64,000 nucleotides of DNA from an uncultured Collinsella sp. Its GTDB lineage: Bacteria; Actinomycetota; Coriobacteriia; Coriobacteriales; Coriobacteriaceae. Where the stretch lies: contig CABUUB010000002.1 in the NCBI GenBank assembly GCA_902494625.1, positions 12,712 through 76,711 on the forward strand, read 5' to 3'. The notes under the pieces were generated by a model that was given only the letters and a program-made list of their open reading frames with translations, searched no databases and was not told the origin of the DNA. Made by a program: the position numbers and the translations under genes. Positions 42,521-51,897 of the stretch are shown here, in pieces. The first letter of the stretch is position 1. Each line of letters begins with the position of its first letter.

Positions 42521-44694
42521 CCTCCGCTGACCTCCTTAAAGATGTGTCGATACCGCATGGCGACCGCATCGCGTAGAGGGCGCGTCGCCACAGAGTCAAG
42601 GTTGCAAGCATACCGCAAGAGCTCGACCGCGTCCAAATGGGCCCACTCGATCAATTCCTCGTCGGCATCGAGGTCAACAAAGCGCAAGGTCACGCCGCCA
42701 TGCTGGCGGTAACCCAGGATTTCGCCCTCGTGGCGCAGACGCAGGTCCATCTGGGCGAGCGTAAAGCCGTCCGAGGTCTTCTCGAGTGACTGGAGGCGGT
42801 CTTGTGCCGCCGACGCGCCGCCGTTGCCCTTGGAGTGCGTCATGACCAGGCACGTACCCGACACGCTGCCGCGGCCTACGCGCCCGCGCAGCTGGTGCAA
42901 GGCCGCCAAACCAAAGCGCTCGCCGTTCTCGATGACCATGACGGTGGCGTTGGGCACGTCAACGCCCACCTCGACCACCGTGGTCGAGACGAGCACATCG
43001 ATCTCGCCACGCTTGAAGGCATCGATGACCCGGTCCTTCTCCCCCGCCGACATGCGGCCGTGAAGACGCTCGATGGTAAGCCCCGGTAATGCCAGACGAA
43101 GGCGATCGAGCTCGGTCGCCGTGTCGTGCAACGGCACGGGCACGGTCACGCGGCCCTCGTCGTCGCGAGCGATGCCGGGTACGTCTTCGAGCTCATCGGC
43201 CGAATCGCTCGGCTCCACGAGCGGACAGATCACATAGGCTAGCTGCCCCTTTTCGTGCGCCTCGCGGATGGCGCCATAGGCCAGGTCGCGACTCGACTCG
43301 GTGAGGACGCGCGTCGTCACGCCGGCACCCGGAACGGGACGATGGCGGATGATGCTCGTGTCCAGGTCGCCGTACACCGAAAGCGCCAGCGTGCGCGGGA
43401 TGGGCGTGGCGGTCATGACCAGCAAGTCGGCACCCGGGCCTTTTGCGCGCAGGGCGTTACGCTGCCCCACGCCAAAGCGGTGCTGCTCGTCGATCACCAC
43501 AAGCGACAAATGCTTGAACGTGACGTTCTCCGAAAGCACCGCATGGGTACCAAAGAGCACGTCGAGCTCGCCAGACTGGAGCCGCGCATGAATCTGTTCA
43601 CGCTCGGCCGCCGGCGTGGCTCCCGTCAGGAGCGCCCAGGTCATGCCAGCTTGCGAGAGCAAGGGGCCGGTCTTATCGGCATATTGACGCGCCAGCACGC
43701 CCGTAGGCGCCATAACGCAGGCCTGAGTGCCGCTATCGGCCGCAACCGCCAACGCGCAGGCGGCAACGGCGGTCTTACCGGTACCGACGTCGCCCAGCAG
43801 CAGACGGTTCATCACGCGACCGCCATCGCACATGTCATGCAGGATGTCTTGAAATGCAGCCTCCTGCTCATCGCCCAGAGAAAACGGCAGGGCCTGTTTG
43901 AGCGCAGCCAAATGCTCGCCCGCGTCATGCGCATAAGGCACCACGTCGACCATACCGCCATCGTTGCGCAGACGCAGCGCGAGCTGCAAGCAGAGACACT
44001 CCTCGTAGGCAAGACGCCGACGTGCGATGTCGCGCTCGGCCATGCTCGAGGGAAAGTGGATCGAGCGCAGCGCACGGGCATTGCTCATGAGCTTCCGCTT
44101 TGCGCGCAGCGGCGCGGGAATGGGATCGAACGGATTGGCGATCACTTCGAGCGCACCGCTCACGATACGGCGCATCCATGCCTGACTCACGCCGTCACTT
44201 ACGTAGTGGACCGGCAAAATGGTACCCGCGGCGCGCCCGTCCTCGAGCTTTTCAAAGTGGGGCGAGGCCATCTGCTTAAAACCGTAGGCAAACTCGACCT
44301 TGCCCATCATGGCCAGGCGGTCGCCCTGCTTAAGCTGTTGGGCAATCCAAGGCTGACGGAAAAAGGCAACCTGCAGCACGCCCGTCTCGTCCACGAGCGA
44401 GACCTCAGTCACCTGCATACGCGGACGGGGCTGCTTTTGGACAATACGGTCGACCGTGGCGATGATGGTGCACACGGTACCGATGGGCGCCATCTCGATG
44501 GACCACGAGCGAGTGAAGTCCAGGTAGCGATGAGGAATATGGAGAAGGAGGTCCCCCACCGTCCGAATTCCCAGACGGCGAAGGGCCTCCTCACGTTTAC
44601 CCGAAACATATTTGAGTCGCGCGATATCCTCGTCGAGCGCATTGCTCTGGGCAAAGCGCTCCGAGACGCGCGGCACGGAGCACAGCTCGGACAT
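42517..44694 (-). CDS. recG: ATP-dependent DNA helicase RecG
   Basis: A 725-residue fork-reversal helicase. An N-terminal wedge/OB domain (TVGDLLLHIPHRYLDF) is followed by helicase motifs: I LLLGDVGTGKT, II VVIDEQHRFG, III MTATPIPRTLAL, and V-VI VSTTVVEVGVDVPNA, QLRGRVGRG. It lies between fakA and rsmD, as in Firmicutes. Confidence 0.97.
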   Translation of the reverse strand: MSELCSVPRVSERFAQSNALDEDIARLKYVSGKREEALRRLGIRTVGDLLLHIPHRYLDFTRSWSIEMAPIGTVCTIIATVDRIVQKQPRPRMQVTEVSLVDETGVLQVAFFRQPWIAQQLKQGDRLAMMGKVEFAYGFKQMASPHFEKLEDGRAAGTILPVHYVSDGVSQAWMRRIVSGALEVIANPFDPIPAPLRAKRKLMSNARALRSIHFPSSMAERDIARRRLAYEECLCLQLALRLRNDGGMVDVVPYAHDAGEHLAALKQALPFSLGDEQEAAFQDILHDMCDGGRVMNRLLLGDVGTGKTAVAACALAVAADSGTQACVMAPTGVLARQYADKTGPLLSQAGMTWALLTGATPAAEREQIHARLQSGELDVLFGTHAVLSENVTFKHLSLVVIDEQHRFGVGQRNALRAKGPGADLLVMTATPIPRTLALSVYGDLDTSIIRHRPVPGAGVTTRVLTESSRDLAYGAIREAHEKGQLAYVICPLVEPSDSADELEDVPGIARDDEGRVTVPVPLHDTATELDRLRLALPGLTIERLHGRMSAGEKDRVIDAFKRGEIDVLVSTTVVEVGVDVPNATVMVIENGERFGLAALHQLRGRVGRGSVSGTCLVMTHSKGNGGASAAQDRLQSLEKTSDGFTLAQMDLRLRHEGEILGYRQHGGVTLRFVDLDADEELIEWAHLDAVELLRYACNLDSVATRPLRDAVAMRYRHIFKEVSGG

Positions 44695-44703
44695 GGGCAG
44701 AGC

Positions 44704-46365
44704 CTACTCGATCGAGAAGATCACGGGATAGAGCGGCTGCTCGCCACGATGGGCGTCGATCTCCAGATCGGGCTGAGCCTCCTCGATGGCATCGACGATC
44801 TCCTGGAAGGCCTCATCGGACAAATCCTCGCCAGCCAGAATCGTCAGCGCGTCGCCCTCCTCTTCCTCCTGCATGCGGTTGATGCAGTCGAGGGTGACCT
44901 GTTTCACATCGGAGCCGACCACGTCGATGGAACCGGCGATGATACCCATGACGTCACCGGAGTGAATCGGAGAGCCGTCCGATGCACTGGAGTCGCGCAC
45001 GGCACGGGTGACCTCGCCATCGCGGACCTCGCTGATGGCGTCGACCATAGCGGCAACGGCGTCCTCGAGCTCGGAATCGGGCAGGACCGCGAACAGCGCG
45101 GAGAAGGCCTGCGGGACGGTCTTGGTGGGAACGACAGCGACCTTCTTGTCGGCGCAGGCGGAGGCAGCGGCCTCGGCAGCCATGCGGATGTTGCCGTTGT
45201 TGGGCAGGATGATGACCGAGGTCGCGTTGACCTGGTCGACGGCGCCCAGTAGATCGGCGGTCGAGGGGTTCATGGTTTGGCCACCCGACACGATCACATC
45301 GACGCCGAGAGACTTGAGGATGTCAGCCTCACCAGAGCCAGCCGCAACGGCGACAAAGCCCAGGGCCTTGGCGGGCTCGGCGGCCTTTTCCTGATCCTCA
45401 TGAATCTTAGCGGTGCGGTCGTGGGCCTCCATCTCCATGTTATGGATAAAGACCTCGTAGATCTGACCAAGCTGAAGCATGTGCTCGAGCACCAGGTTGG
45501 GGGTGTTGGAGTGCACGTGGATCTTGTAGTCGGGATAGGCACCAACGAGCAGCTCGCAGTCGCCCATGGAGCCCAGGAACTTCAGGCACTCGTCCTCGTC
45601 AAAGGGGGCGTCGGCCTTAAAGAGGAACTCGTTGCAGTAGCGGAACTCCGAGCCCTCCCAGTCGTCGTTGGCCTCGATCTCAACACGGCCAAGAGCGGCG
45701 TCGCGGGCAGAGCCGGCGGAATCAAACGTAGAGGAGAAATCCTCGACCACGGTGCTGCGGCCAAGAGCGGCGGCAACAAAGTTCTCCAAGAAGATGGCAA
45801 AGCCAAAGGCGCCGGAGTCGACCACGCCGTTCTCCTTGAGGACGGGCAGCAGGTCGGGCGTGCGGGCGACGGACTGGTAGGCCTCGACGACGATGGCGTC
45901 GAGCGCATCCTCGGCCGAGAACTTCTTCTTCTCGCACTCGTCTGCCTTCGTCGAAACATCACGCAGGACCGTGAGGATCGTGCCCTCGATGGGCTTACGA
46001 ACAGCCTGGAAGGCAACCTTGACGGCGCGACGGAAGGCGAAGGCGATATTGGCGGACGTAATGGGCTCATCGGCAGAGACAAGGCCCTCGGCCACACCAC
46101 GCAGAATCTGCGAGGTGATGACGCCGGAGTTGCCGCGGGCGCCCATCAGGGAGCCGTGGGTGATGGCGCCAGCAATGGCCTCCATGTCGGCATCGGCGGG
46201 AAGGGCGGAAAGCTCCTTGGTCACCGAGGCGAGCGTGAGCGACATGTTGGTGCCCGTGTCACCGTCGGGTACGGGGAAGACGTTGAGCTTGTTGATCTCC
46301 TCGGCCTTTTCGGAAACGGCAGCCGTAGCGATCGGAAAACAGGTGCGAATGGTCTTTGCAATCAT
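44704..46365 (-). CDS. fakA: DAK2-domain protein, FakA/YloV type (fatty acid kinase subunit)
   Basis: A 553-residue protein. The N-terminal DAK2 nucleotide-binding domain has LNVFPVPDGDTGTNMSLTL and HGSLMGARGNSGVITSQI. A middle domain and a C-terminal DegV-like FakA-C domain (CFVALAAGSGEADIL-like segment, then MNPSTADLL) follow. In relatives it phosphorylates fatty acids held by a FakB protein; no fakB is seen here. Asp23 is directly upstream and recG downstream, the conserved order. The start at 46365 has only a distant GGAG. Confidence 0.92.
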   Translation of the reverse strand: MIAKTIRTCFPIATAAVSEKAEEINKLNVFPVPDGDTGTNMSLTLASVTKELSALPADADMEAIAGAITHGSLMGARGNSGVITSQILRGVAEGLVSADEPITSANIAFAFRRAVKVAFQAVRKPIEGTILTVLRDVSTKADECEKKKFSAEDALDAIVVEAYQSVARTPDLLPVLKENGVVDSGAFGFAIFLENFVAAALGRSTVVEDFSSTFDSAGSARDAALGRVEIEANDDWEGSEFRYCNEFLFKADAPFDEDECLKFLGSMGDCELLVGAYPDYKIHVHSNTPNLVLEHMLQLGQIYEVFIHNMEMEAHDRTAKIHEDQEKAAEPAKALGFVAVAAGSGEADILKSLGVDVIVSGGQTMNPSTADLLGAVDQVNATSVIILPNNGNIRMAAEAAASACADKKVAVVPTKTVPQAFSALFAVLPDSELEDAVAAMVDAISEVRDGEVTRAVRDSSASDGSPIHSGDVMGIIAGSIDVVGSDVKQVTLDCINRMQEEEEGDALTILAGEDLSDEAFQEIVDAIEEAQPDLEIDAHRGEQPLYPVIFSIE

Positions 46366-46392
46366 GAGTGGTGAAATCTCCGTATTCGGATG

Positions 46393-46749
46393 CTAGTTCA
46401 GACGGCTCTTGAGCGCGTCGATGTGAATGCCGATCTTAAGGCTGGCGGGATCGATTTGAGCGATCTCCTGCAGGGTGAAGGCGACGGAGCTCGAAAGATT
46501 GTGGCAGACGGACTTCATGTTGACGCCGTTCTCGAGCACGACGTGAAGGTCGACCGTGAGGCCGTTCTCGTCGGCGGAAACAAGCACGCCCTTGCGGAGG
46601 CGCTGGCCGGCAAGCAGGCGCACGCTCTCGGCGCCCTGCAGCTGTTCGGCCATACCGACAACGCCATAGCACGTCATCGCGGCATAACCGGCAATATCGG
46701 CAATAACGTCGTTCGAGACGCTCAGGCTGCCGTTAATGGTCTCAGACAC
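46393..46749 (-). CDS. Asp23/Gls24 family envelope stress protein
   Basis: A 118-residue Asp23/YloU-type protein: SNDVIADIAGYAAMTCYGVVGM near the start, then GVLVSADENGLTVDLHVVLENG. The start is GTG at 46749 with AAGGAG six bases upstream; a frame extending to 46782 lacks a site. It precedes fakA, the usual pair. The 46750-46904 stretch upstream has no gene; the promoter could not be fixed. Confidence 0.9.
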   Translation of the reverse strand: MSETINGSLSVSNDVIADIAGYAAMTCYGVVGMAEQLQGAESVRLLAGQRLRKGVLVSADENGLTVDLHVVLENGVNMKSVCHNLSSSVAFTLQEIAQIDPASLKIGIHIDALKSRLN

Positions 46750-46904
46750 AAGAATCTCCTTTTCTGGTGCTCGCGGCACCATGTCGTGGGAGCAATCATT
46801 CTAATAGTTTACAACGAGCGCGCCATGTTGAGGTGGTGGGTCGCGGGATTACATCCTCGACACGAAATGTTGATACGGTAACGTTCGCCACCGGCGATCG
46901 CGCC

Positions 46905-46938
46905 ATGAAAAAAACCCGCCGCATAAGCGACGGGTTTT
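46905..46938 (-). terminator. Terminator of the tRNA-Asn pair
   Basis: An 11-bp stem with one mismatch (46912-46922 with 46927-46937) and a short loop is followed by a run of seven U's on the minus strand. Confidence 0.85.
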
Positions 46939-46944
46939 AAAACC

Positions 46945-47019
46945 TGGCTCCCCGGGTAGGACTCGAACCTACAACAGCGCGGTTAACAGCCGCGTGCTCT
47001 ACCATTGAGCTACCGAGGA
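46945..47019 (-). tRNA. tRNA-Asn (anticodon GTT), distal copy
   Basis: A 75-nt cloverleaf with encoded CCA. The acceptor pairs TCCTCGG/CCGGGGA, the D loop has AGCTCAATGGTAGAGC, the anticodon loop is CTGTTAACC, and the T arm has GGTTCGAGTCC. Identical in sequence to the proximal copy. Confidence 0.97.
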
Positions 47020-47026
47020 ATTTAAA

Positions 47027-47044
47027 AGCCCAGCGAAATGGGCT
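47027..47044 (-). terminator. Small hairpin between the two tRNA-Asn genes
   Basis: A perfect 6-bp stem AGCCCA/TGGGCT and a 6-nt loop are followed by TTTTAAA on the minus strand. It may be a weak terminator or a processing signal. Confidence 0.4.
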
Positions 47045-47053
47045 GAGAAATTC

Positions 47054-47128
47054 TGGCTCCCCGGGTAGGACTCGAACCTACAACAGCGCGGTTAACAGCC
47101 GCGTGCTCTACCATTGAGCTACCGAGGA
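47054..47128 (-). tRNA. tRNA-Asn (anticodon GTT), proximal copy
   Basis: Same 75-nt sequence as the copy at 46945-47019, including encoded CCA. The 34-bp spacer holds a small hairpin, so the two are probably one transcript processed by RNases. Confidence 0.97.
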
Positions 47129-47211
47129 ATAGGTGCGTGCTCTCAAGCAACGAAGTTAATTATACGGACGATTGGACGAAGGGCAAGAACTTTTTTTAGA
47201 AATTTTCCGAC

Positions 47212-47268
47212 CTAGTCATTGGAGACGTTCTTAAACGACTAGTCATTCAAGAACGTCCCCAACGACTA
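47212..47268. repeat. Non-autonomous REP hairpin matching the RAYT element
   Basis: Two REP units face each other: CTAGTCATTGGAGACGTTCTT (47212-47232) and, on the minus strand, TAGTCGTTGGGGACGTTCTT (47268-47249). The arms pair at 18 of 20 positions. They carry the same consensus as the arrays at 25896 and 26871. Located between tRNA-Asn and rpoD. Confidence 0.85.
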
Positions 47269-47273
47269 CATGA

Positions 47274-47307
47274 AAGCGCCCCCAGGCAGATGTGCTTGAG
47301 GGCGCTT
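47274..47307 (-). terminator. Terminator of rpoD
   Basis: An 8-bp AAGCGCCC/GGGCGCTT stem (47274-47281 with 47300-47307) lies 10 bp past the rpoD stop; the U run is short (CTTTC). Confidence 0.6.
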
Positions 47308-47316
47308 CTTGCTTGA

Positions 47317-48657
47317 CTAGCTCTCGATATAGTCTTTCAACTTGCTCGAGCGGCTCGGGTGGCGGAGCTTGGCCAGGGTCTTGGACTCGATCTGGCGAAT
47401 ACGCTCGCGCGTGACGCCAAACTCGCGACCGACTTCCTCGAGCGTACGGGGATGTCCGTCGACGAGACCAAAGCGCAGCTCGACAACCTTGCGCTCGCGA
47501 TCGGCAAGCGAATCGAGCACCTGGGTGAGCTGCTCCTGGAGCATGGAGAAACTGGCGGCATCGGGCGGAACGATAGCCTGGGAGTCCTCGATGAAGTCGC
47601 CCAGCTGGGAATCCTCTTCCTCACCGATCGGGGTCTCGAGCGACACAGGCTCCTGCGAAATCTTCTGGATCTCGCGGACGCGGTCGGCGCTCATGTCCAT
47701 CTCAGCACCGATCTCCTCAGGGGTCGGGTCGCGACCCAGATCCTGGAGGAGCTGGCGTTGCACGCGGACGAGCTTGTTGATGGTCTCGACCATGTGCACG
47801 GGAATACGGATGGTACGGGCCTGGTCGGCAATAGCGCGCGTAATGGCCTGACGGATCCACCACGTGGCGTACGTGGAGAACTTAAAGCCCTTCTGGTAGT
47901 CGAACTTCTCGACGGCGCGGATCAGACCGAGGTTGCCCTCCTGGATCAGATCCAGGAACAGCATGCCACGGCCGACATAGCGCTTGGCGATGGAGACGAC
48001 CAGACGCAGGTTTGCGCTGATGAGCGCCTGCTTGGCCTCAAGACCAACATTCTCAATACGCGTAAGTCGACGCATCTCGGCGCGGGTGAGTTCAATCTCG
48101 CCTGCATCGGCAGTCTCGAGCTTCTCGGTAGCCTCGAGACCGGCCTCAATCTTCATGGCCAGATCGACCTCTTCAGATGCGGTCAGCAGGTCGACCTTAC
48201 CGATCTCCTTGAGGTACATACGAACCGGGTCGCCGGTCAGCATCACCGTGGAGGCATCGATACCGCGCACGCGCGAACGCGAACGAGACGTGCGCACGGT
48301 GCGCTTCTTCTTGCTCTTAGAAGAGCCCATCTCGGCATCGGCCTGACGGGCCATCTTAAGCTCGTGATCGTCAAGCGAGCCGGAATCGTGCTCGTCATCA
48401 TCGAAATCGTCGGTATCGTTATCGTCATCGTCGACGGCCATCGGGGCGTCGTCGTTTCCGCTCGCGGAGATAATCTGGATGCCGCTGTTGCGCAGCGCGG
48501 AATACACCGCGTTGAGCTGCTCATCAGTAACATCGATATCCTTCAGGGCGACCTGAATCTCGTCCTCGGTTACCGAAGTCCTGTTTGAGCCGTTGCCCAT
48601 GAGCTTTGCAACGTAGGATTCCAGCCCAGTACCCGTGCTCTCAGTCTTTTTTGGCAC
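47317..48657 (-). CDS. rpoD: Primary sigma factor RpoD/SigA
   Basis: A 446-residue housekeeping sigma-70. An N-terminal region rich in Asp and Lys/Arg precedes region 1.2 ([11 protein letters not shown]), region 2 ([26 protein letters not shown] and [20 protein letters not shown]), region 3 and the region 4 helix-turn-helix [20 protein letters not shown]. The start is GTG at 48657 with AAGGGAG. It follows dnaG with a 110-bp gap that contains a possible extended -10 (TGCTAAAGT, minus strand, 48698-48690). Confidence 0.97.
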   Translation of the reverse strand: MPKKTESTGTGLESYVAKLMGNGSNRTSVTEDEIQVALKDIDVTDEQLNAVYSALRNSGIQIISASGNDDAPMAVDDDDNDTDDFDDDEHDSGSLDDHELKMARQADAEMGSSKSKKKRTVRTSRSRSRVRGIDASTVMLTGDPVRMYLKEIGKVDLLTASEEVDLAMKIEAGLEATEKLETADAGEIELTRAEMRRLTRIENVGLEAKQALISANLRLVVSIAKRYVGRGMLFLDLIQEGNLGLIRAVEKFDYQKGFKFSTYATWWIRQAITRAIADQARTIRIPVHMVETINKLVRVQRQLLQDLGRDPTPEEIGAEMDMSADRVREIQKISQEPVSLETPIGEEEDSQLGDFIEDSQAIVPPDAASFSMLQEQLTQVLDSLADRERKVVELRFGLVDGHPRTLEEVGREFGVTRERIRQIESKTLAKLRHPSRSSKLKDYIES

Positions 48658-48767
48658 AGATTCTCCCTTCGTAGTCCACAGGACTCAATACTTTAGCACA
48701 CACATGGACGTCTATACCCAAAATAAAGACAGGATATAGGCGAGAATACGCTGGTTGACCACAACAT

Positions 48768-50897
48768 CTAGGCCTGATCGGCACCCGCGGTCTCCAAACC
48801 GATCAAACGGAACGGGTCGGCCACGCCACCGATCGACTTTTGGAGCTCGCGCTGGCGCTGTGAATCTTGCACCGCCTGCATCGTCAGCACGCGACGGGCC
48901 TCATCGTCGAGAGAACGGTCCTGGCGCAACTTGGCCTGCGCGGCTCGCATGCGACGTTTGATGGTGTAGAGCTCGAGCGTATCGAGCATAAAGACGATAT
49001 TCGTCTCGGTCGGGTGCTTACTCGTTGCCGAGATGCGCCCGGCGCTGACAAGCGACGCCGCCTCGGGACACACCGCACGCGCCGCATCCATGCAGGCCGC
49101 AGGATCGGTTCCCGGTGGTGTCGCGAGCACGGCCCACGCAATGGACTCGTGACGCGGGTCGACCCACTCGATAGAACAAATGCGATCGGCATAGGTGCGG
49201 AACAGATCGGGGTAGCTCGTGAGCATCGTCAGCAGCTCGCGCTCCCCCGCCAGGGATTTCCGCTCCAGATCGGTCAAAACAATCGGCATCGGCGGAGCTG
49301 CCGCCGCGCTTGAGCTATCGGCAACGGGTGCCGCGCTTTCCATCCCCGCCGGCACATCGATTGGCGGCAGATCCTCGTCGGCGTCCACCGGTGCGGCCCC
49401 ATAGGCATCAAGCGGAACGTAGTCGTACGGGTCCTCCTCGACCGGTGCGGACACCGGCGGCGTTGCACCCGCGGCCCAGGCACCGCGACCGGTACTGCGT
49501 GCACCAGCCGCACCGCCGCCCGAGCTTCGTCCCTGCGAACCGCCCGCGCGCTCAGCTTGCGCGCGTTGACGCTCGTAGCTCTGCTCACGACGTCGTTCCG
49601 CATCCTCGCGATTGGCGACATCGCGAAACACACGACCCGAACTCGCGCGCACGGTCTCCAGGTCCAAACCCAACAGGTCGGCAATCTGGATAAAGTACGT
49701 GTCGATCATATAGCTGTCACGTAGCGGATAGATGAGCGTCAGCGCGTCCTCGAGCGCTTTGGCGCGACCGCCCGGCGTGGTAATGTCGCTCGACTCCTGT
49801 AGCGAGCGGTACACAAAATCCATGAGGGGCTCGGCCGCGTCAATGCGCGCCTGAAGCTCCTGACCGCCATGCGCCGTGATGAACTCCATGGGGTCGTTAC
49901 CGTCGGGCAGCACCACGCAGCGCAGGTCCATCGAATCCTGCTCGATAAACTGAATCGCGCGGCGAGCAGCCTTTTGACCGGCGGCGTCGCCGTCAAACAT
50001 ATAGACAATGCGCTTGGCAAAGCGGGTAAGCGTCTTTACGTGATGCTCCGTGAGCGCCGTGCCCAGCGTGGCGACGACGTTTTTGATCCCTGCCTCCCAG
50101 CAGGCGATGCAGTCGGTATAGCCCTCCACCACGATGGCGGTATCCTGCGCGACGATAAACTCCTTGGCCCAGTTAAAGCCGTAGAGGTTTCGCTTTTTAT
50201 GAAACACGCTCGTCTCGGCGGTGTTGAGGTACTTAGGCTGACCATCGCCCATGATGCGCCCGCCAAAAGCGATGTTATGACCCTGCTCGTCAAAAATGGG
50301 AAACATCACACGGTCGTAAAAACGGTCGGCGAGCTGTCCGCGCCCACGGCTCACGGCCACGTTGGCGTCAATCATCTCCTGCGGGGTAAAGCCCGCTTGA
50401 GACAGATGAGAAACCAACGCGTTGCGACCCGGCGCAAAACCCAGGCAGTAGCGTCGACAGACATCGCCACCCATACCGCGGCTGGCAAAGTACTCGCGCG
50501 GACGGCTGTCCTTACCGCGCATAAGCATGGTGTGGTAGAACTGAGCCGTCTCGGCGCACAGGTCATAGATGCGAGCGCGCTTGGTGCCGCGATCGCGCTG
50601 CGCACCGGTATCGTGCAGTTCAATGCCCGCACGATCAGCCAAATAGCGGATCGAATCGGGAAAACTCAGGTTCTCGCGCTTCATGATATAGGTAAAGACG
50701 TCGCCGCCCTCGCCGCAGCCAAAGCAGTGCCACACCTGCGTAGCAGGGATAATGTGAAACGATGGGGTCTTTTCGCCATGAAACGGGCAGCAGCCCCAAA
50801 ACTCATGGCCGCGGGGCTTGAGCTCAACCGTTTCCTGCACGATGGCAACCAAGTCCGACGCCGCGCGTACCTGATCTTTTTCCTCATCACTAATCAC
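48768..50897 (-). CDS. dnaG: DNA primase
   Basis: A 709-residue primase making RNA primers for replication. The zinc-binding domain has CPFHGEKTPSFH and HCFGCGEGGDV. The TOPRIM core shows VVEGYTDCIACWEAG and YMFDGDAAGQKAARR. A Gly/Ala/Ser/Arg-rich and then acidic-Pro linker (about 455-560) separates it from the DnaB-binding C-terminal domain. The start is GTG at 50897, overlapping the ribF stop by 8 bp. This gene order links ribF and rpoD into a large operon. Confidence 0.97.
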   Translation of the reverse strand: MISDEEKDQVRAASDLVAIVQETVELKPRGHEFWGCCPFHGEKTPSFHIIPATQVWHCFGCGEGGDVFTYIMKRENLSFPDSIRYLADRAGIELHDTGAQRDRGTKRARIYDLCAETAQFYHTMLMRGKDSRPREYFASRGMGGDVCRRYCLGFAPGRNALVSHLSQAGFTPQEMIDANVAVSRGRGQLADRFYDRVMFPIFDEQGHNIAFGGRIMGDGQPKYLNTAETSVFHKKRNLYGFNWAKEFIVAQDTAIVVEGYTDCIACWEAGIKNVVATLGTALTEHHVKTLTRFAKRIVYMFDGDAAGQKAARRAIQFIEQDSMDLRCVVLPDGNDPMEFITAHGGQELQARIDAAEPLMDFVYRSLQESSDITTPGGRAKALEDALTLIYPLRDSYMIDTYFIQIADLLGLDLETVRASSGRVFRDVANREDAERRREQSYERQRAQAERAGGSQGRSSGGGAAGARSTGRGAWAAGATPPVSAPVEEDPYDYVPLDAYGAAPVDADEDLPPIDVPAGMESAAPVADSSSAAAAPPMPIVLTDLERKSLAGERELLTMLTSYPDLFRTYADRICSIEWVDPRHESIAWAVLATPPGTDPAACMDAARAVCPEAASLVSAGRISATSKHPTETNIVFMLDTLELYTIKRRMRAAQAKLRQDRSLDDEARRVLTMQAVQDSQRQRELQKSIGGVADPFRLIGLETAGADQA

Positions 50898-51897
50898 GGA
50901 TACTCACCCCCTGCTCACCCAAGTTATGACGGATATCGTCGATATTACCCTCGACGGTCGCGATAAGCTCGTCCAGGGAATCGAACACGCGAGACGGACG
51001 CAGCCAGCGCGTAAACGCCAGCGACACGGAAGCGCCATACAGGTCGCCCGCATAGCCGATCAAGTTGGCCTCGAGATGCGCCGAGGCGGCATCATCGGCA
51101 TAGGTCGGCGGCAGGCCGACGTTAACGGCAGCAGGCCATACGGTATCGTCGACCAGCACCAGACCCTCATAGACGCCATCGGCAGGCACTTGGATGCCGT
51201 CGGGAACCTGGATGTTTGCTGTGGGAAAGCCCATGTCGGAGCCCTCGTGACGGCCAGCCGCCACAACGCCGCGCAGCATATAGGGACGGCCGAGAAGCTC
51301 GGCAGCCAGCTCCACATGACCCTGGCCCAGCTCATGGCGGATGCGCGTGGCGCAGATGGTCTGCCCGTTAACGCAGAGCAGGTCGTGACCGTAAACGTCA
51401 ACCCCACGTTCAGTGCCCCAGGCGCGCATCTCGGCAACGCCCGAAGCGCCGCCGCGGCCGAGCCTAAAATCGCTACCTACACGAATGGAGCGAATGTCGA
51501 CAACGCGCGACAACAGCGCCAGAAACCCGACATGGTCGAGTGCCGCCACGGCGGACGTAAAGGGAACGGCCACCACCGCATCGACCCCGGTTTGAGCCAG
51601 GGCATGCAGGCGGTCGGCCGTCGTCATCAATTTTTGGGCGGGCGACGGACTCACCACGACGTCCGGATCAGGATCGAAGGTGATCACGACCGCTTTGCTG
51701 CCGTGATCATGTGCATCGCGAATAACCGCTTCGATCAGCTCTTGGTGCCCACGATGCACGCCATCAAACACGCCAATGGCGATCGACGCGGCACCCAAGA
51801 ACTCGCACCAATCAAATGCATCGGCAGAAACGATACGGGCCTCATCCAACTCACCCGCGAAAAAGATACGCGCGAGCTCGCGGGGCGCCAGCATCAT
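50890..51897 (-). CDS. ribF: Bifunctional riboflavin kinase / FAD synthetase
   Basis: A 335-residue enzyme making FMN and FAD. The N-terminal FAD synthetase domain has GVFDGVHRGHQEL and the C-terminal flavokinase domain has GSDMGFPTANI and DGVYEG. The ATG overlaps the truB TGA (ATGA). Confidence 0.95.
   Translation of the reverse strand: MMLAPRELARIFFAGELDEARIVSADAFDWCEFLGAASIAIGVFDGVHRGHQELIEAVIRDAHDHGSKAVVITFDPDPDVVVSPSPAQKLMTTADRLHALAQTGVDAVVAVPFTSAVAALDHVGFLALLSRVVDIRSIRVGSDFRLGRGGASGVAEMRAWGTERGVDVYGHDLLCVNGQTICATRIRHELGQGHVELAAELLGRPYMLRGVVAAGRHEGSDMGFPTANIQVPDGIQVPADGVYEGLVLVDDTVWPAAVNVGLPPTYADDAASAHLEANLIGYAGDLYGASVSLAFTRWLRPSRVFDSLDELIATVEGNIDDIRHNLGEQGVSIRD

Noticed and set aside
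46783..46904. Search for rpmB (L28) divergent from asp23, as in many relatives
   Set aside because: No L28 reading frame or zinc motif is present in either strand of this gap.
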